From: Pseudomonas putida W15Oct28 | Lineage (GTDB): Bacteria; Pseudomonadota; Gammaproteobacteria; Pseudomonadales; Pseudomonadaceae | NCBI RefSeq assembly: GCF_000708715.2 | Contig: NZ_JENB01000009.1 | Coordinates: 119,688 to 183,687, forward strand | Length of the DNA stretch: 64,000 bases | Direction: 5' to 3' | Shown here: positions 12,496 through 22,733 of the stretch, piece by piece | How the letters are laid out: each line of letters starts with the position of its first letter | Numbering within the stretch: the stretch's first letter is position 1 | Notes under the pieces: model-generated | Seen by the model: the letters and a program-made list of their open reading frames with translations, nothing else | What the model was told of the DNA's origin: nothing | The model's database searches: none | Translations under genes and position numbers: made by a program

Positions 12496-13731
12496 ATGCT
12501 TGAATTAGTTGCCGCGTTTATCTGCCTCACCACCCTCCTTACCTATGTAAATTACCGTTTCATCGGCCTGCCCCCCGCCATCGGCGTGATGGTCACGGCA
12601 CTGCTGTTCTCCCTGATGCTGCAGGGCCTGAGCCTGATCGGCTTCCCTGGCCTGGAAGAACGCGTCGAAGGGCTGATGAACCAGATCGATTTCAACGACC
12701 TGCTGATGCACTGGATGCTGGCGTTCCTGCTGTTTGCCGGCGCCTTGCACGTGAACCTCAGCGATTTGCGCAGTTACCGCTGGCCGATCGGCTTGCTGGC
12801 GACGATCGGGGTGCTCATCGCCACCGTGGTCATCGGCTACCTGTCGCACTGGGTATTCGCGATGTTTGGCTGGCAAGTGCCGCTGATCTACTGCCTGCTG
12901 TTCGGTGCGCTGATCTCGCCCACCGACCCGATTGCCGTGCTGGGCGCGCTGCGTACCGCCAACGCCTCCAAACCGCTGAAAACCACCATCGTCGGCGAAT
13001 CGCTGTTCAACGACGGCACCGCAGTCGTGGTGTTCACCGTGTTGCTGGGCATCATCCAGCTGGGTGAAACGCCGAGCATGACCGACACGGCGATCCTGTT
13101 CGCCCGCGAGGCCATCGGCGGCGTGGTCTTTGGTGGCCTGATCGGCTACGCCACCTACCGCATGATCAAGAGCATCGAGCAGTACCAGGTGGAAGTCATG
13201 CTGACGCTGGCACTGGTCATCGGCGGCTCGGCCATGTGCTACGAGCTGCACGTTTCGGCGCCGATCGCCATGGTGGTGGCCGGCCTGATCATCGGCAACC
13301 TGGGGCGCAACCTGGCGATGAACGACATGACCCGTCGCTACATGGACGGTTTCTGGGAACTGATCGATGACATGCTCAACGCCCTGCTGTTCGCGCTGAT
13401 CGGCCTGGAGCTGCTGCTGTTGCCGTTCAACTGGATGCACCTGGCGGCCGGCAGCGTGCTGGCGCTGGCAGTGCTGCTGTCGCGGCTGCTGACCGTGGCG
13501 CCGGCCATTGTGTTGCTGCGCCGCTGGCGGCCGGTGCCGAAAGGCACGGTGCGGGTGTTGACCTGGGGTGGCCTGCGTGGCGGGGTGTCGGTGGCCCTGG
13601 CGCTGTCGCTGCCACTGGGCGAGGAGCGGGACCTGCTGCTGTCGATCACCTACATCGTGGTGTTGTCGTCGATCCTGGTGCAGGGTTTGAGCATCGGGCG
13701 GGTGGTGCGCAAGGTCAGCGTACAACCTTGA
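12496..13731 (+). CDS. CPA1-family Na+(K+)/H+ antiporter
   Basis: A 411-residue inner-membrane protein with about 12 hydrophobic helices. The conserved CPA1 segments are LLFGALISPTDPIAVLGALR (the ion-binding TDP region) and IVGESLFNDGTAVVVFTVLL (the ND motif), and TWGGLRGGVSVALALSLP lies in the late helix. It should exchange cytoplasmic cations for protons and so serve pH and sodium homeostasis. The soluble C-terminal tail is very short. The frame opens at 12397, but the ATG at 12496 begins the first membrane helix (MLELVAAFICLTTLLTYVNY). It stands alone. Confidence 0.92.
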   Translation: MLELVAAFICLTTLLTYVNYRFIGLPPAIGVMVTALLFSLMLQGLSLIGFPGLEERVEGLMNQIDFNDLLMHWMLAFLLFAGALHVNLSDLRSYRWPIGLLATIGVLIATVVIGYLSHWVFAMFGWQVPLIYCLLFGALISPTDPIAVLGALRTANASKPLKTTIVGESLFNDGTAVVVFTVLLGIIQLGETPSMTDTAILFAREAIGGVVFGGLIGYATYRMIKSIEQYQVEVMLTLALVIGGSAMCYELHVSAPIAMVVAGLIIGNLGRNLAMNDMTRRYMDGFWELIDDMLNALLFALIGLELLLLPFNWMHLAAGSVLALAVLLSRLLTVAPAIVLLRRWRPVPKGTVRVLTWGGLRGGVSVALALSLPLGEERDLLLSITYIVVLSSILVQGLSIGRVVRKVSVQP

Positions 13732-13738
13732 GAATGCT

Positions 13739-13842
13739 GGGGCCGCTTTGCGGCCCAATCGCGACACAAGGCCGCTCCCACAAGGAGAATGCGATTGCCT
13801 GTAGGAGCGGCCTTGTGTCGCGATGGGCTGCAGAGCAGCCCC
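13739..13842. repeat. REP inverted pair (CGACACAAGGCCGCTCC type) with outer hairpins
   Basis: Arms ATCGCGACACAAGGCCGCTC and complement (13758-13782 and 13800-13824, one mismatch) are flanked by short hairpins GGGGCCGC-TTT-GCGGCCC and GGGCTGC-AGA-GCAGCCCC. It separates the convergent antiporter and thioesterase genes and may serve as their common terminator. Confidence 0.87.
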
Positions 13843-13848
13843 AAAAAA

Positions 13849-14250
13849 TCACTCGACTGCCGAATCCGGGAACTGGTCCTGGACATACTTGATCTCGGTA
13901 CGCCCGTGCGCTGCCGGCAAGCCATCATCACCCAGGTTGACGAACACCATCTTGTCGACGGTCAAAATGCTCTTGCGGGTGATCTTGTTGCGCACTTCGC
14001 ACTTGAGGGTGATCGAGGTGCGGCCGAACTCGGTGGCGGTGATGCCCAGCTCGATGATGTCGCCCTGACGCGAAGCACTGACGAAGTTGATTTCCGATAT
14101 GTACTTGGTCACGACGCGCTGGTTGCCCAGCTGGACGATGGCGTAGATGGCCGCCTCTTCGTCGATCCAGCGCAACAGGCTGCCACCGAACAGGGTGCCA
14201 TTGGGGTTGAGGTCTTCGGGTTTAACCCACTTGCGGGTGTGAAAGTTCAT
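13849..14250 (-). CDS. YciA-type hotdog acyl-CoA thioesterase
   Basis: A 133-residue protein. Family pattern: VKPEDLNPNGTLFGGSLLRW followed by IDEEAAIYA, where the Asp in WIDEEAA is the usual catalytic acid of hotdog acyl-CoA hydrolases, then VVTKYISEINFVSASRQGDI and TSITLKCEVRNKITRKSI. Such enzymes hydrolyse acyl-CoA to free CoA and acid; chain preference cannot be read here. The ATG at 14250 is preceded by AGGAGT. It is divergent from the ahcY leader. Confidence 0.9.
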   Translation of the reverse strand: MNFHTRKWVKPEDLNPNGTLFGGSLLRWIDEEAAIYAIVQLGNQRVVTKYISEINFVSASRQGDIIELGITATEFGRTSITLKCEVRNKITRKSILTVDKMVFVNLGDDGLPAAHGRTEIKYVQDQFPDSAVE

Positions 14251-14353
14251 CTGTACTCCTGACCTGCTTGGCTAACGTGTAGCAATGATGGCAGAGCGGC
14301 CGCCATCGCTCCATTGAACATCGACTATCGTCTCGATTAATCGACAGAAAACC

Positions 14354-14382
14354 TTGGGCAAGTGGCCGCGCGCGGCTATAAT
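14354..14382 (+). promoter_or_regulatory. Sigma-70 promoter of the ahcY leader
   Basis: TTGGGC (14354-14359) and a perfect TATAAT (14377-14382) are 17 bp apart. Transcription would start near 14389, giving an RNA leader of about 158 nt that contains the SAH riboswitch. Confidence 0.8.
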
Positions 14383-14431
14383 CTGCGCCGTTTCACATGG
14401 TCGCCCACTGCGGCGCCATGCCCGCCACCTG

Positions 14432-15956
<1,525 letters not shown>

Positions 15957-15989
15957 TGTAGTCGCAGGCAACGCTTCGCAACGATGCCC

Positions 15990-16022
15990 AAGCCAGGCCG
16001 GCCCACACCGCCCTGGCTTTTA
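15990..16022 (+). terminator. Probable intrinsic terminator between ahcY and metF
   Basis: AAGCCAGG and CCTGGCTTTT pair across a 14-base GC-rich loop 35 bp after the ahcY stop, followed by TTTTA. The stem is short (7-8 bp), so read-through into metF is likely. Confidence 0.55.
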
Positions 16023-16065
16023 CTTGCAGCCTTGCCCTTGAAGCAGGTTGCTTGAGGAACGAGTA

Positions 16066-16911
16066 ATGTCACAAGAGCGCCGCTACAGTTTCGAGTTCTT
16101 CCCGACCAAGACCGACGCCGGTCACGAAAAGCTGATGGGCGTTGCCCGCCAGCTGGCCACCTACAACCCGGACTTCTTCTCCTGCACCTACGGTGCCGGG
16201 GGCTCGACCCGCGACCGCACGCTGAACACCGTGCTGCAGCTGGAGAGCGAAGTGAAGGTGCCGGCCGCACCGCACCTGTCGTGCGTGGGCGACTCCAAGG
16301 ACGACTTGCGCGCCCTGCTGGCGGAATACAAGGCTGCCGGCATCAAGCGCATCGTTGCCCTGCGTGGCGACCTGCCATCGGGCATGGGCATGGCCAGTGG
16401 CGAACTGCGCTACGCCAGCGACCTGGTCGAGTTCATCCGCCAGGAAACCGCTGACCACTTCCACCTGGAAGTGGCCGCCTACCCGGAAATGCACCCCCAG
16501 GCGCGCAATTTCGAAACCGACCTGGCCAACTTCGTGCACAAGGTCAAGGCTGGCGCCGACAGCGCCATCACCCAGTACTTCTTCAACGCCGACAGCTACT
16601 TCTACTTCGTCGAGCGCGCACAGAAGCTGGGCGTGGACATCCCGGTGGTGCCCGGCATCATGCCGATCACCAACTACAGCAAGCTGGCCCGCTTCTCCGA
16701 CGCCTGTGGTGCCGAGATCCCGCGCTGGATCCGCAAGCAGCTGGAAGCCTATGCCGACGACACCGCCAGCATCCAGGCATTTGGCGAAGAAGTGATTACC
16801 CGCATGAGCGAACAGCTGCTGCAAGGCGGCGCACCGGGCCTGCACTTCTACACCTTGAACCAGGCCGAGCCGAGCCTGGCGATCTGGAACAACCTGAAGC
16901 TGCCGCGCTGA
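16066..16911 (+). CDS. metF: 5,10-methylenetetrahydrofolate reductase
   Basis: A 281-residue, FAD-containing enzyme that makes 5-methyl-THF for homocysteine methylation, closing the SAM cycle with ahcY and metK. Motifs: YSFEFFPTKTDAGHEKLM at the N-terminus (the catalytic Glu in FEFFPTK), DFFSCTYGAGGSTRDRT, the RIVALRGDLPSGMG loop, and FNADSYFYFVERAQKLGV. The ATG at 16066 follows TGAGGAACGAGTA (good Shine-Dalgarno); an upstream start at 16048 has no site. It lies 109 bp after ahcY and likely shares its transcript in part. Confidence 0.97.
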   Translation: MSQERRYSFEFFPTKTDAGHEKLMGVARQLATYNPDFFSCTYGAGGSTRDRTLNTVLQLESEVKVPAAPHLSCVGDSKDDLRALLAEYKAAGIKRIVALRGDLPSGMGMASGELRYASDLVEFIRQETADHFHLEVAAYPEMHPQARNFETDLANFVHKVKAGADSAITQYFFNADSYFYFVERAQKLGVDIPVVPGIMPITNYSKLARFSDACGAEIPRWIRKQLEAYADDTASIQAFGEEVITRMSEQLLQGGAPGLHFYTLNQAEPSLAIWNNLKLPR

Positions 16912-16944
16912 AACTTTTTGGCAAAGTATGCTTAAGAAATAATT

Positions 16945-16980
16945 AAGGCTTTGGTCATAGACTAAAGCCTTATTCATTTT
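16945..16980 (+). terminator. Intrinsic terminator after metF
   Basis: AAGGCTTT and AAAGCCTT form an 8-bp stem with an 11-base loop, followed by a T-rich tract (ATTCATTTT). It lies 33 bp after the metF stop. Confidence 0.75.
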
Positions 16981-17002
16981 CCGGTTACAGGTCTTGCCAG
17001 CC

Positions 17003-18079
17003 ATGCAGCATCCCCAGCCATCGCGCCCACAGCTTGTCTACCTGGCTTTCGGCCCGGCAACCTACCATCAGGAAGCCTGCTTCAGCATCGTCAGCGCCCT
17101 CGCCCACCTGGGGCCGGCAGCAGCCGAAGCCATGGACATCCAGGTGTACACCGACAACCCGCAGCCCTACGCCAAACTGCCCGTCACCGTCCACTTGCTG
17201 GACGAAGCCACGCGCCAGGCATGGAACGCCCCACACGGTTATCATTTTCGCAGCAAGCATGTGCTGCTGCGCCAAGTGCTGCAGCAACACCCGCTGGCAG
17301 TGCTGATCGACACCGACACCTTCTTCCGCACATCGCCGCTGCAGCTGTTCGCCCGCGTGGCCCCTGGCAAGCTGCTGTGCAATGCCATCGGCCCGCGCTA
17401 TGGCGCAAACCAGAAGTGCCTGCTGTACAAGAACCTGCTGTCCATATTGCAAGCCCGGGGCCTGGCCGACTGCCAGATGTCACTGGTCAACTCTGGGGTA
17501 ATCGGGCTTACGGCCGAAGACGCCAGCACCCTGGACCGCTCCATCGACATGATGGACGAGTTCCACCCGCTGGCGCGCGAGGCCTACACCCTCGAAGAGT
17601 TCTGCCTGGCGGTGGCGGCGTACCGAAAACTGGAGCTGGCCGAGTGTACCGATGTCATCCACCACTACTGGAGCCGCAAGGCGCAGTTCCGCGCCAAGAT
17701 CCAGGCCTGGTTGCGCAAGCACGACCATGACCCGCTGAGCCAGGCGGCACTGGCCGACGTCACGCTGGTCAACGATCAGCTACCACGGCCTCCTGCCCTG
17801 CACCGCCTGGGCTACAAGGCGCTGAGCCTGATCCTGCCCCGCCACGAACGCCAGTTCGCCCGCGAGCTGCTGTATGGCTGTTACCCCTACCCCAATGAGT
17901 TCGACCGCGCCTGCGCACCGGCCTGGTGGGACAAGGCCCTGGAAAACCTCAATGCCCGCCATGGCCGCATGGAGCCCGAGCGGCTGCGCCAGTGCCTGCG
18001 TCACCCCGGGTTGCGCCTGTCACTGGGTGAACGGCGCAAAGATATCGAGGTGCATCTGCTGAGAACATCGCAAGGCTGA
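17003..18079 (+). CDS. GT-A-like putative glycosyltransferase, unknown specificity
   Basis: A 358-residue cytosolic protein I do not recognise at gene level. The N-terminal half resembles nucleotide-sugar transferases. It begins with a short beta strand (QLVYLAFGPATYHQEACFSI), and AVLIDTDTFFRTSPLQLF contains an Asp-Thr-Asp in the position of the metal-binding DXD motif. Later MSLVNSGVIGLTAEDA resembles the acceptor-side strand of GT8-type folds. The C-terminal third is helical and rich in Arg and His. No signal or membrane helix is seen. It stands between the metF terminator and a REP element, with no sugar genes nearby, so the acceptor is unknown. Confidence 0.6.
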   Translation: MQHPQPSRPQLVYLAFGPATYHQEACFSIVSALAHLGPAAAEAMDIQVYTDNPQPYAKLPVTVHLLDEATRQAWNAPHGYHFRSKHVLLRQVLQQHPLAVLIDTDTFFRTSPLQLFARVAPGKLLCNAIGPRYGANQKCLLYKNLLSILQARGLADCQMSLVNSGVIGLTAEDASTLDRSIDMMDEFHPLAREAYTLEEFCLAVAAYRKLELAECTDVIHHYWSRKAQFRAKIQAWLRKHDHDPLSQAALADVTLVNDQLPRPPALHRLGYKALSLILPRHERQFARELLYGCYPYPNEFDRACAPAWWDKALENLNARHGRMEPERLRQCLRHPGLRLSLGERRKDIEVHLLRTSQG

Positions 18080-18112
18080 TACGCCCGCAAACCCATTGCC
18101 TTGCTCAATCCC

Positions 18113-18197
18113 TGTGGGAGCGGGCATGCCCGCGAAGCAGTCAACGCGATAGATGGCACCGGCTTCGCCGGTGTTCGCGGGCATGCCCGCTCCCACA
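18113..18197. repeat. Composite REP pair with inner CACCGGC/GCCGGTG hairpin
   Basis: Outer arms TGTGGGAGCGGGCATGCCCG and exact complement enclose GATGGCACCGGC-TTC-GCCGGTG. Same organisation as the elements at 12.27 and 61.85 kb. Confidence 0.92.
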
Positions 18198-18308
18198 GTG
18201 ATCGCACGCGCCTTCAGTGTACGAGCAAGGTAACTGGCCCAAAGGATCGCGGCCGCTTTGAATATCAGGCCTCTGGCCTTGATTCGGCCGACCGCGTAAT
18301 CTCCGGCC

Positions 18309-19097
18309 ATGCCACTCGTCGCCCGCCTGTTCTGGATCCTGCTGCTCGCCTGCCTGAGCCCGTTGGCTCTGGGCGAGCGCCTGCGCCTGGTGTCCGATGA
18401 CTGGGCGCCCTACATTTATCAGCACGATGGCCAGCCACGCGGCATCGATTACGAGGTCACCACCGAGGTGTTCAAACGCCTGGGTGTCGAGGTGGAATGG
18501 CAGTTCTTGCCGTGGAAGCGCTGCCTGGCAATGATCGAGCAAGGCCTGGCCGACGGCATTCTGGACATCTTCCAGAACGAAGCCCGGAGACCCTATCTGG
18601 TGTACGCCCCCGAGCCATTGTCGGAGGTCGAGTTCGTGCTGTTCCAGGCTCGAGCACGCCGCCATTCAGTGACCGGGCCGGACGACCTCGCGGGCCTCAC
18701 CGTAGGCACCTCGCCCGGCTACGCCTACGGCGCCGCGTTCAACCAGGCTACACATTTTCGGCGTGAAGCCGCGCCCACCCAGGAAGCCAACTTCGGCAAG
18801 CTGATGCTGGGCCGTGTCGACCTGGCGATCACCGACCGCAGGGTTGGGCATTACCTGATCCGGCATCTGCGCCTGGAACAGCAAGTCGAGGAACTGCCGC
18901 CGGTGATCAACCGCCAGGCACAATATCTGGGGTTGGTGCGCAAGCCGGGGCGCGAAACACTGGCCCTGGCCTTTGCCGAAGAGCTGCAGCGCTTCAAGCA
19001 GGAACCGGCCTTTGCCGCCATCAGCCACCGTTACACAGGCGACATCGGAAACATTCTCAACGCCGTTGAGCAGCAGGAAAGCAGCACAGCGCGATAG
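18309..19097 (+). CDS. Periplasmic solute-binding protein, SBP_bac_3 family
   Basis: A 262-residue protein with a signal peptide ([20 protein letters not shown], then LGERLRL). The mature start [20 protein letters not shown] is the usual first strand of amino-acid-type binding proteins. [35 protein letters not shown] and [19 protein letters not shown] mark the two lobes. No permease or ATPase gene is adjacent, so it is an orphan binding protein or one that serves a distant system. The ligand is probably an amino acid or small polar compound. No clear Shine-Dalgarno is visible. Confidence 0.82.
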   Translation: MPLVARLFWILLLACLSPLALGERLRLVSDDWAPYIYQHDGQPRGIDYEVTTEVFKRLGVEVEWQFLPWKRCLAMIEQGLADGILDIFQNEARRPYLVYAPEPLSEVEFVLFQARARRHSVTGPDDLAGLTVGTSPGYAYGAAFNQATHFRREAAPTQEANFGKLMLGRVDLAITDRRVGHYLIRHLRLEQQVEELPPVINRQAQYLGLVRKPGRETLALAFAEELQRFKQEPAFAAISHRYTGDIGNILNAVEQQESSTAR

Positions 19098-19100
19098 CTC

Positions 19101-19109
19101 TGTTATACT
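19101..19109 (+). promoter_or_regulatory. Extended -10 promoter upstream of rhlE
   Basis: TGTTATACT combines the extended TG element with a near-consensus TATACT (19104-19109), and no good -35 is visible at the right distance. If used, the rhlE transcript has a leader of about 200 nt that overlaps nothing coding. Confidence 0.5.
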
Positions 19110-19314
19110 CGGGCCTTCCCGCCCGGCTCACGCCCGGACGCTCGGCCTCGCAACAGGCATCCCGATCGGCACCGACGCCCCCAGGCGTTACCCTCCGTTT
19201 CCCGGATGTGCAGTGAAAGCCCAGCTGGACCGGACGCGATCGCATCCCACCGATGCCCGTCGCGCCAGGCAGAACATCCCAACGGGCCCAGCCCACACGA
19301 GAACAGGATCGCCC

Positions 19315-21219
19315 ATGTCCTTTGCTTCCCTCGGTCTCTCCGAGGCTCTTGTCCGCGCTATCGAGGCTGCGGGCTATACCCAGCCGACCCCCGTGCAACA
19401 GCGGGCGATTCCCGCCGTGTTGCAAGGCCGCGACCTTATGGTTGCCGCACAGACAGGTACTGGTAAAACCGGCGGCTTTGCCCTGCCGATTCTCGAGCGC
19501 CTGTTCCCGGCCGGCCACCCCGACAAGTCGCAGCGTCACGGCCCGCGCCAGCCGCGCGTGCTGGTCCTGACCCCGACCCGCGAGCTGGCAGCCCAGGTGC
19601 ACGACAGCTTCAAGGTCTATGCCCGTGACCTGCCACTGGTCAGCGCCTGCATCTTCGGCGGCGTTGGCATGAACCCGCAGGTCCAGGCGATTGCCAAAGG
19701 CGTTGACGTGCTGGTTGCCTGCCCGGGCCGCCTGCTCGACCTGGCCGGCCAAGGCAAGGTCGACCTGGCCCACGTGGAAATCCTGGTGCTCGACGAAGCC
19801 GACCGCATGCTCGACATGGGCTTCATCCACGACGTCAAGAAAGTACTGGCACGCCTGCCATCCAAGCGCCAGAACCTGTTGTTCTCGGCCACTTTCTCCA
19901 AAGACATCACCGACCTCGCCGACAAGCTCCTGCACAACCCGGAGCGTATCGAGGTCACGCCGCCGAACACCACCGTCGAGCGTATCGAGCAGCGCGTCTA
20001 TCGCCTGCCCGCCAGCCACAAGCGTGCGCTGCTGGCACACCTGATCACCCTGGGTGCCTGGGAACAGGTATTGGTGTTCACCCGTACCAAGCACGGCGCC
20101 AACCGCCTGGCCGAGTACCTGGAAAAGCAAGGCCTGACCGCCGCCGCGATTCACGGCAACAAGAGCCAGAACGCCCGCACCAAGGCCTTGGCCGACTTCA
20201 AGGCCAACAGTGTGCGTGTACTGGTCGCCACCGACATCGCCGCCCGCGGCCTGGACATCGACCAGTTGCCCCACGTGGTCAACTTCGAGCTGCCCAATGT
20301 CGAGGAAGATTACGTACACCGTATCGGCCGTACTGGCCGCGCCGGTCGTTCGGGCGAGGCCATTTCGCTGGTCGCACCGGATGAAGAAAAGCTGCTCAAG
20401 AGCATCGAACGGGTCACCCGGCAGAAGATCGCGGACGGCGACCTGATGGGCTTTGACGCCAGCCAGGTGGAAGCCGAGAAACCCGAGGTACGCGAGCGCC
20501 CGCAGGGCAACGGCCGTGGCGGTCGCAACCAGCAGGCCCGTGGCGAAGGTGCTAAAGACTCCAACGGCGGCCGCAAGGACAAGGGCAAGGGCAAGGATAA
20601 AGGCAAGGCCAAGCCACAGGCTGCCGACAAGCCGGCCGACAAGGAAAAGAGCGGCGACAAGCAGCAGGCGCGTAAACCGCGTGACAAGAAACCGCGCCAG
20701 CCACAGCAGCAGGCCAGCAGCAACAGCGAGCCTAAAGCACAGGGTAACCGCGACCCGGAAGCGTTCCTGGACGACGACGTCGACAACTTCGGCAACCGCG
20801 CCGACTATGTCAGCCCGTACCAAGGCAAGAACCAGGGCCGCAATCGCCGCCCAGGTGGTGGTGCTGGTCAAGCTCCGCAGGGTACCGGCCAACGCAGCAA
20901 CGCTGGGGGCCAGGGCCAAGCTCGCAGTGGCGGCCAGCAACGCAATGGTGGCAGTGCCACCGGTGAAAAACGCCCGCCCCGCGCCAACAACGGTGGCGGT
21001 GCCCGTCGTGATGGTGGCGGCGGTGGCCGTGGTCGCCCGGCCCGTGACGATGCTGCCCGGCAAGAGCCGGCCGTGAGCAACCAGCGCCAGCCGGAAAAAC
21101 AGCCGGTGATCATCCGCAAGGAATCCAAACTCGACCGTTTCCCGACGCCTGAGCAACTGGATGACCTGCCAAGCCGCCCACGCGGTGAGCGCCCTGCCCT
21201 GTTGACCCGAAAGGGTTGA
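19315..21219 (+). CDS. rhlE: ATP-dependent RNA helicase RhlE (DEAD-box) with long basic tail
   Basis: A 634-residue protein. Helicase core about residues 1-380: Q-motif [19 protein letters not shown], Walker [12 protein letters not shown] (about 46), [13 protein letters not shown] (DEAD about 160), SATFS (about 191) and [11 protein letters not shown] (about 335). The remaining 250 residues are low complexity: [21 protein letters not shown] Lys/Gly/Gln stretches followed by Gly/Arg/Asn-rich segments, a tail expected to bind RNA non-specifically. It acts in RNA remodelling, ribosome assembly or degradosome work. The frame extends upstream to 18973, but [10 protein letters not shown] at 19315 is the family start. 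A long leader precedes it. Confidence 0.94.
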   Translation: MSFASLGLSEALVRAIEAAGYTQPTPVQQRAIPAVLQGRDLMVAAQTGTGKTGGFALPILERLFPAGHPDKSQRHGPRQPRVLVLTPTRELAAQVHDSFKVYARDLPLVSACIFGGVGMNPQVQAIAKGVDVLVACPGRLLDLAGQGKVDLAHVEILVLDEADRMLDMGFIHDVKKVLARLPSKRQNLLFSATFSKDITDLADKLLHNPERIEVTPPNTTVERIEQRVYRLPASHKRALLAHLITLGAWEQVLVFTRTKHGANRLAEYLEKQGLTAAAIHGNKSQNARTKALADFKANSVRVLVATDIAARGLDIDQLPHVVNFELPNVEEDYVHRIGRTGRAGRSGEAISLVAPDEEKLLKSIERVTRQKIADGDLMGFDASQVEAEKPEVRERPQGNGRGGRNQQARGEGAKDSNGGRKDKGKGKDKGKAKPQAADKPADKEKSGDKQQARKPRDKKPRQPQQQASSNSEPKAQGNRDPEAFLDDDVDNFGNRADYVSPYQGKNQGRNRRPGGGAGQAPQGTGQRSNAGGQGQARSGGQQRNGGSATGEKRPPRANNGGGARRDGGGGGRGRPARDDAARQEPAVSNQRQPEKQPVIIRKESKLDRFPTPEQLDDLPSRPRGERPALLTRKG

Positions 21220-21267
21220 GCCAGAGGTAGCCTGTATCGGCCCTGTCAGGGCCCTGAACGGGAAATG

Positions 21268-21294
21268 AAAACGCCGCCCAATGGGCGGCGTTTT
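21268..21294. terminator. Bidirectional terminator between rhlE and yceI
   Basis: AAAACGCCGCCCA and its exact complement form a 13-bp stem with one central base, A-rich on one side and T-rich on the other. It can end both convergent genes. Confidence 0.92.
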
Positions 21295-21312
21295 CTATTG
21301 CCAAGGCAATGC

Positions 21313-21891
21313 TTACTTCTGCTTCACACCTTCAACACTGATATCCAGGTCCAGGGTCTGCGAAGACGGGCCTGGGCCTTTGATGCCGAAGTCGTTCAGG
21401 TTAAGGGTGGTGGTGGCGTTGAAGCCAGCGCGCTCGCCGCCCCATGGGTCCTTGCCTTCACCGTTGAAGGTAGCCTTGAAGGTGACCGGCTTGGTCACGC
21501 CGTGCAGGGTCAGGTCGCCGGTCACGTCAGCGGTCTTCTCACCGGTGGACTTGACGGCGGTGGAGACGAACTTGGCTTCAGGGTACTTCTTCACGTCGAG
21601 GAAATCGGCGCTGGCGATGTGCTTGTCACGCTCGGCATGGTTGGACGTCAGGCTGGCGGTTTTCAGGTCGACGCTGATCTTGCTGGCTTCTGGCTTGGCG
21701 CTATCCCAAGTGAAGTTGCCGTCGAAGTCCTTGAAGGTACCGTGGATGAAGCTGTAGCCCAGGTGGCTGATTTTCCAGTCGACGAACGCGTGCTGGCCTT
21801 CCTTGTCGATCTTGTACTCGGCAGCCATGACCTGGCCGGCGGAAAGCAGAGCGGTACCGAGCGCCAGAGCGGCAAAAGTCTTTTTCAACAT
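21313..21891 (-). CDS. yceI: YceI-family periplasmic lipid-binding protein
   Basis: A 192-residue protein with a signal peptide ([20 protein letters not shown], then VMAAEYKID). The mature part is the YceI beta-barrel: [60 protein letters not shown] and [20 protein letters not shown]. YceI proteins bind isoprenoid-like amphiphiles in the periplasm. It is adjacent to and co-oriented with the cytochrome b561 gene, a pairing also seen in enterobacteria (yceI-yceJ), so they are likely one operon with cybB first. Confidence 0.93.
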   Translation of the reverse strand: MLKKTFAALALGTALLSAGQVMAAEYKIDKEGQHAFVDWKISHLGYSFIHGTFKDFDGNFTWDSAKPEASKISVDLKTASLTSNHAERDKHIASADFLDVKKYPEAKFVSTAVKSTGEKTADVTGDLTLHGVTKPVTFKATFNGEGKDPWGGERAGFNATTTLNLNDFGIKGPGPSSQTLDLDISVEGVKQK

Positions 21892-21925
21892 CCTTATTTC
21901 CTTCCTATGCAATTGAGGTTGAGAG

Positions 21926-22477
21926 TCAAGCTTTGCGGCCCAACATGCGAGCCAGGGTCGCGTCACGGTCGATGAAATGGTGCTTGAGCGCTGCCAGGGC
22001 ATGCAGCACGGCAAAAATCACCAGGCCCCAGGCCAGCCAGAGATGAATCACACCCGCAACATCTGCCTGGTCAGGCAGGTCGCTGATCAGTGCCGGCACT
22101 TCGAACAGGCCGAACACCGGAATGCCGACGCCGTCGGCGGTAGAAATCAGGTAACCGGCAGCCATCACCGCAAACAGACCAAGGTACAGGCCCAGGTGGC
22201 CCAGCTTGGCCGCCAGGCGTGTGACTGCGCCGTGGTTGGCGGGTGCCGGTGGTGGCGGGCTGATGAAACGCCAGACTACCCGCAGCAGCATCACCGCCAG
22301 CAGCGCCAGGCCGATGCTTTTGTGCAGGTCCGGGCCGGCTTTGCGCCAGGGGCTGTAGTAGTCGAGGCCGACCATCCACAAACCCAGGCCGAACAGGCCG
22401 AAGACTGCCAGCGCCACGCCCCAGTGCAGGATGATGCTGACCACGCCGTAGCGAGAAGGTGAATTGCGCAGTTGCAT
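21926..22477 (-). CDS. Cytochrome b561 (CybB/YceJ type)
   Basis: A 183-residue inner-membrane diheme cytochrome b of about four helices. Candidate heme-ligating His residues are in [54 protein letters not shown] and [11 protein letters not shown]. It likely passes electrons from ubiquinol to a periplasmic acceptor. It precedes yceI by 34 bp in the same direction, and the pair probably forms an operon. Upstream (22478-22645) I see no recognisable promoter. Confidence 0.9.
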   Translation of the reverse strand: MQLRNSPSRYGVVSIILHWGVALAVFGLFGLGLWMVGLDYYSPWRKAGPDLHKSIGLALLAVMLLRVVWRFISPPPPAPANHGAVTRLAAKLGHLGLYLGLFAVMAAGYLISTADGVGIPVFGLFEVPALISDLPDQADVAGVIHLWLAWGLVIFAVLHALAALKHHFIDRDATLARMLGRKA

Positions 22478-22645
22478 GTTGGCGTGTATCCCCGTGAAAG
22501 CTGTGCACAGACTAACGCGTAACGTATCGAATAAAAGCGGAAAAAGTTGCTTCGGTTTATCGAGAAATCCGATATGTATTCTGGAAGCTTCCCATTAAGG
22601 AAACATTAACGATAGTCGGGGAAATAGAGGTTGCCAGTACTGGCC

Positions 22646-22714
22646 TCTTCGCAGCACAAGGCTGCTCCTACAGGGGTATGCGGTGCCTGTAGGAGCAGCC
22701 TTATGCTGCGAAAG
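22646..22714. repeat. REP inverted pair (GCAGCACAAGGCTGCTCC type)
   Basis: CTTCGCAGCACAAGGCTGCT and complement (one mismatch), followed by CCTACAGG, separated by about 12 bp. It lies just downstream of the amine oxidase stop. Confidence 0.85.
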
Positions 22715-22733
22715 GGCCGGCACTGTCGATCAA

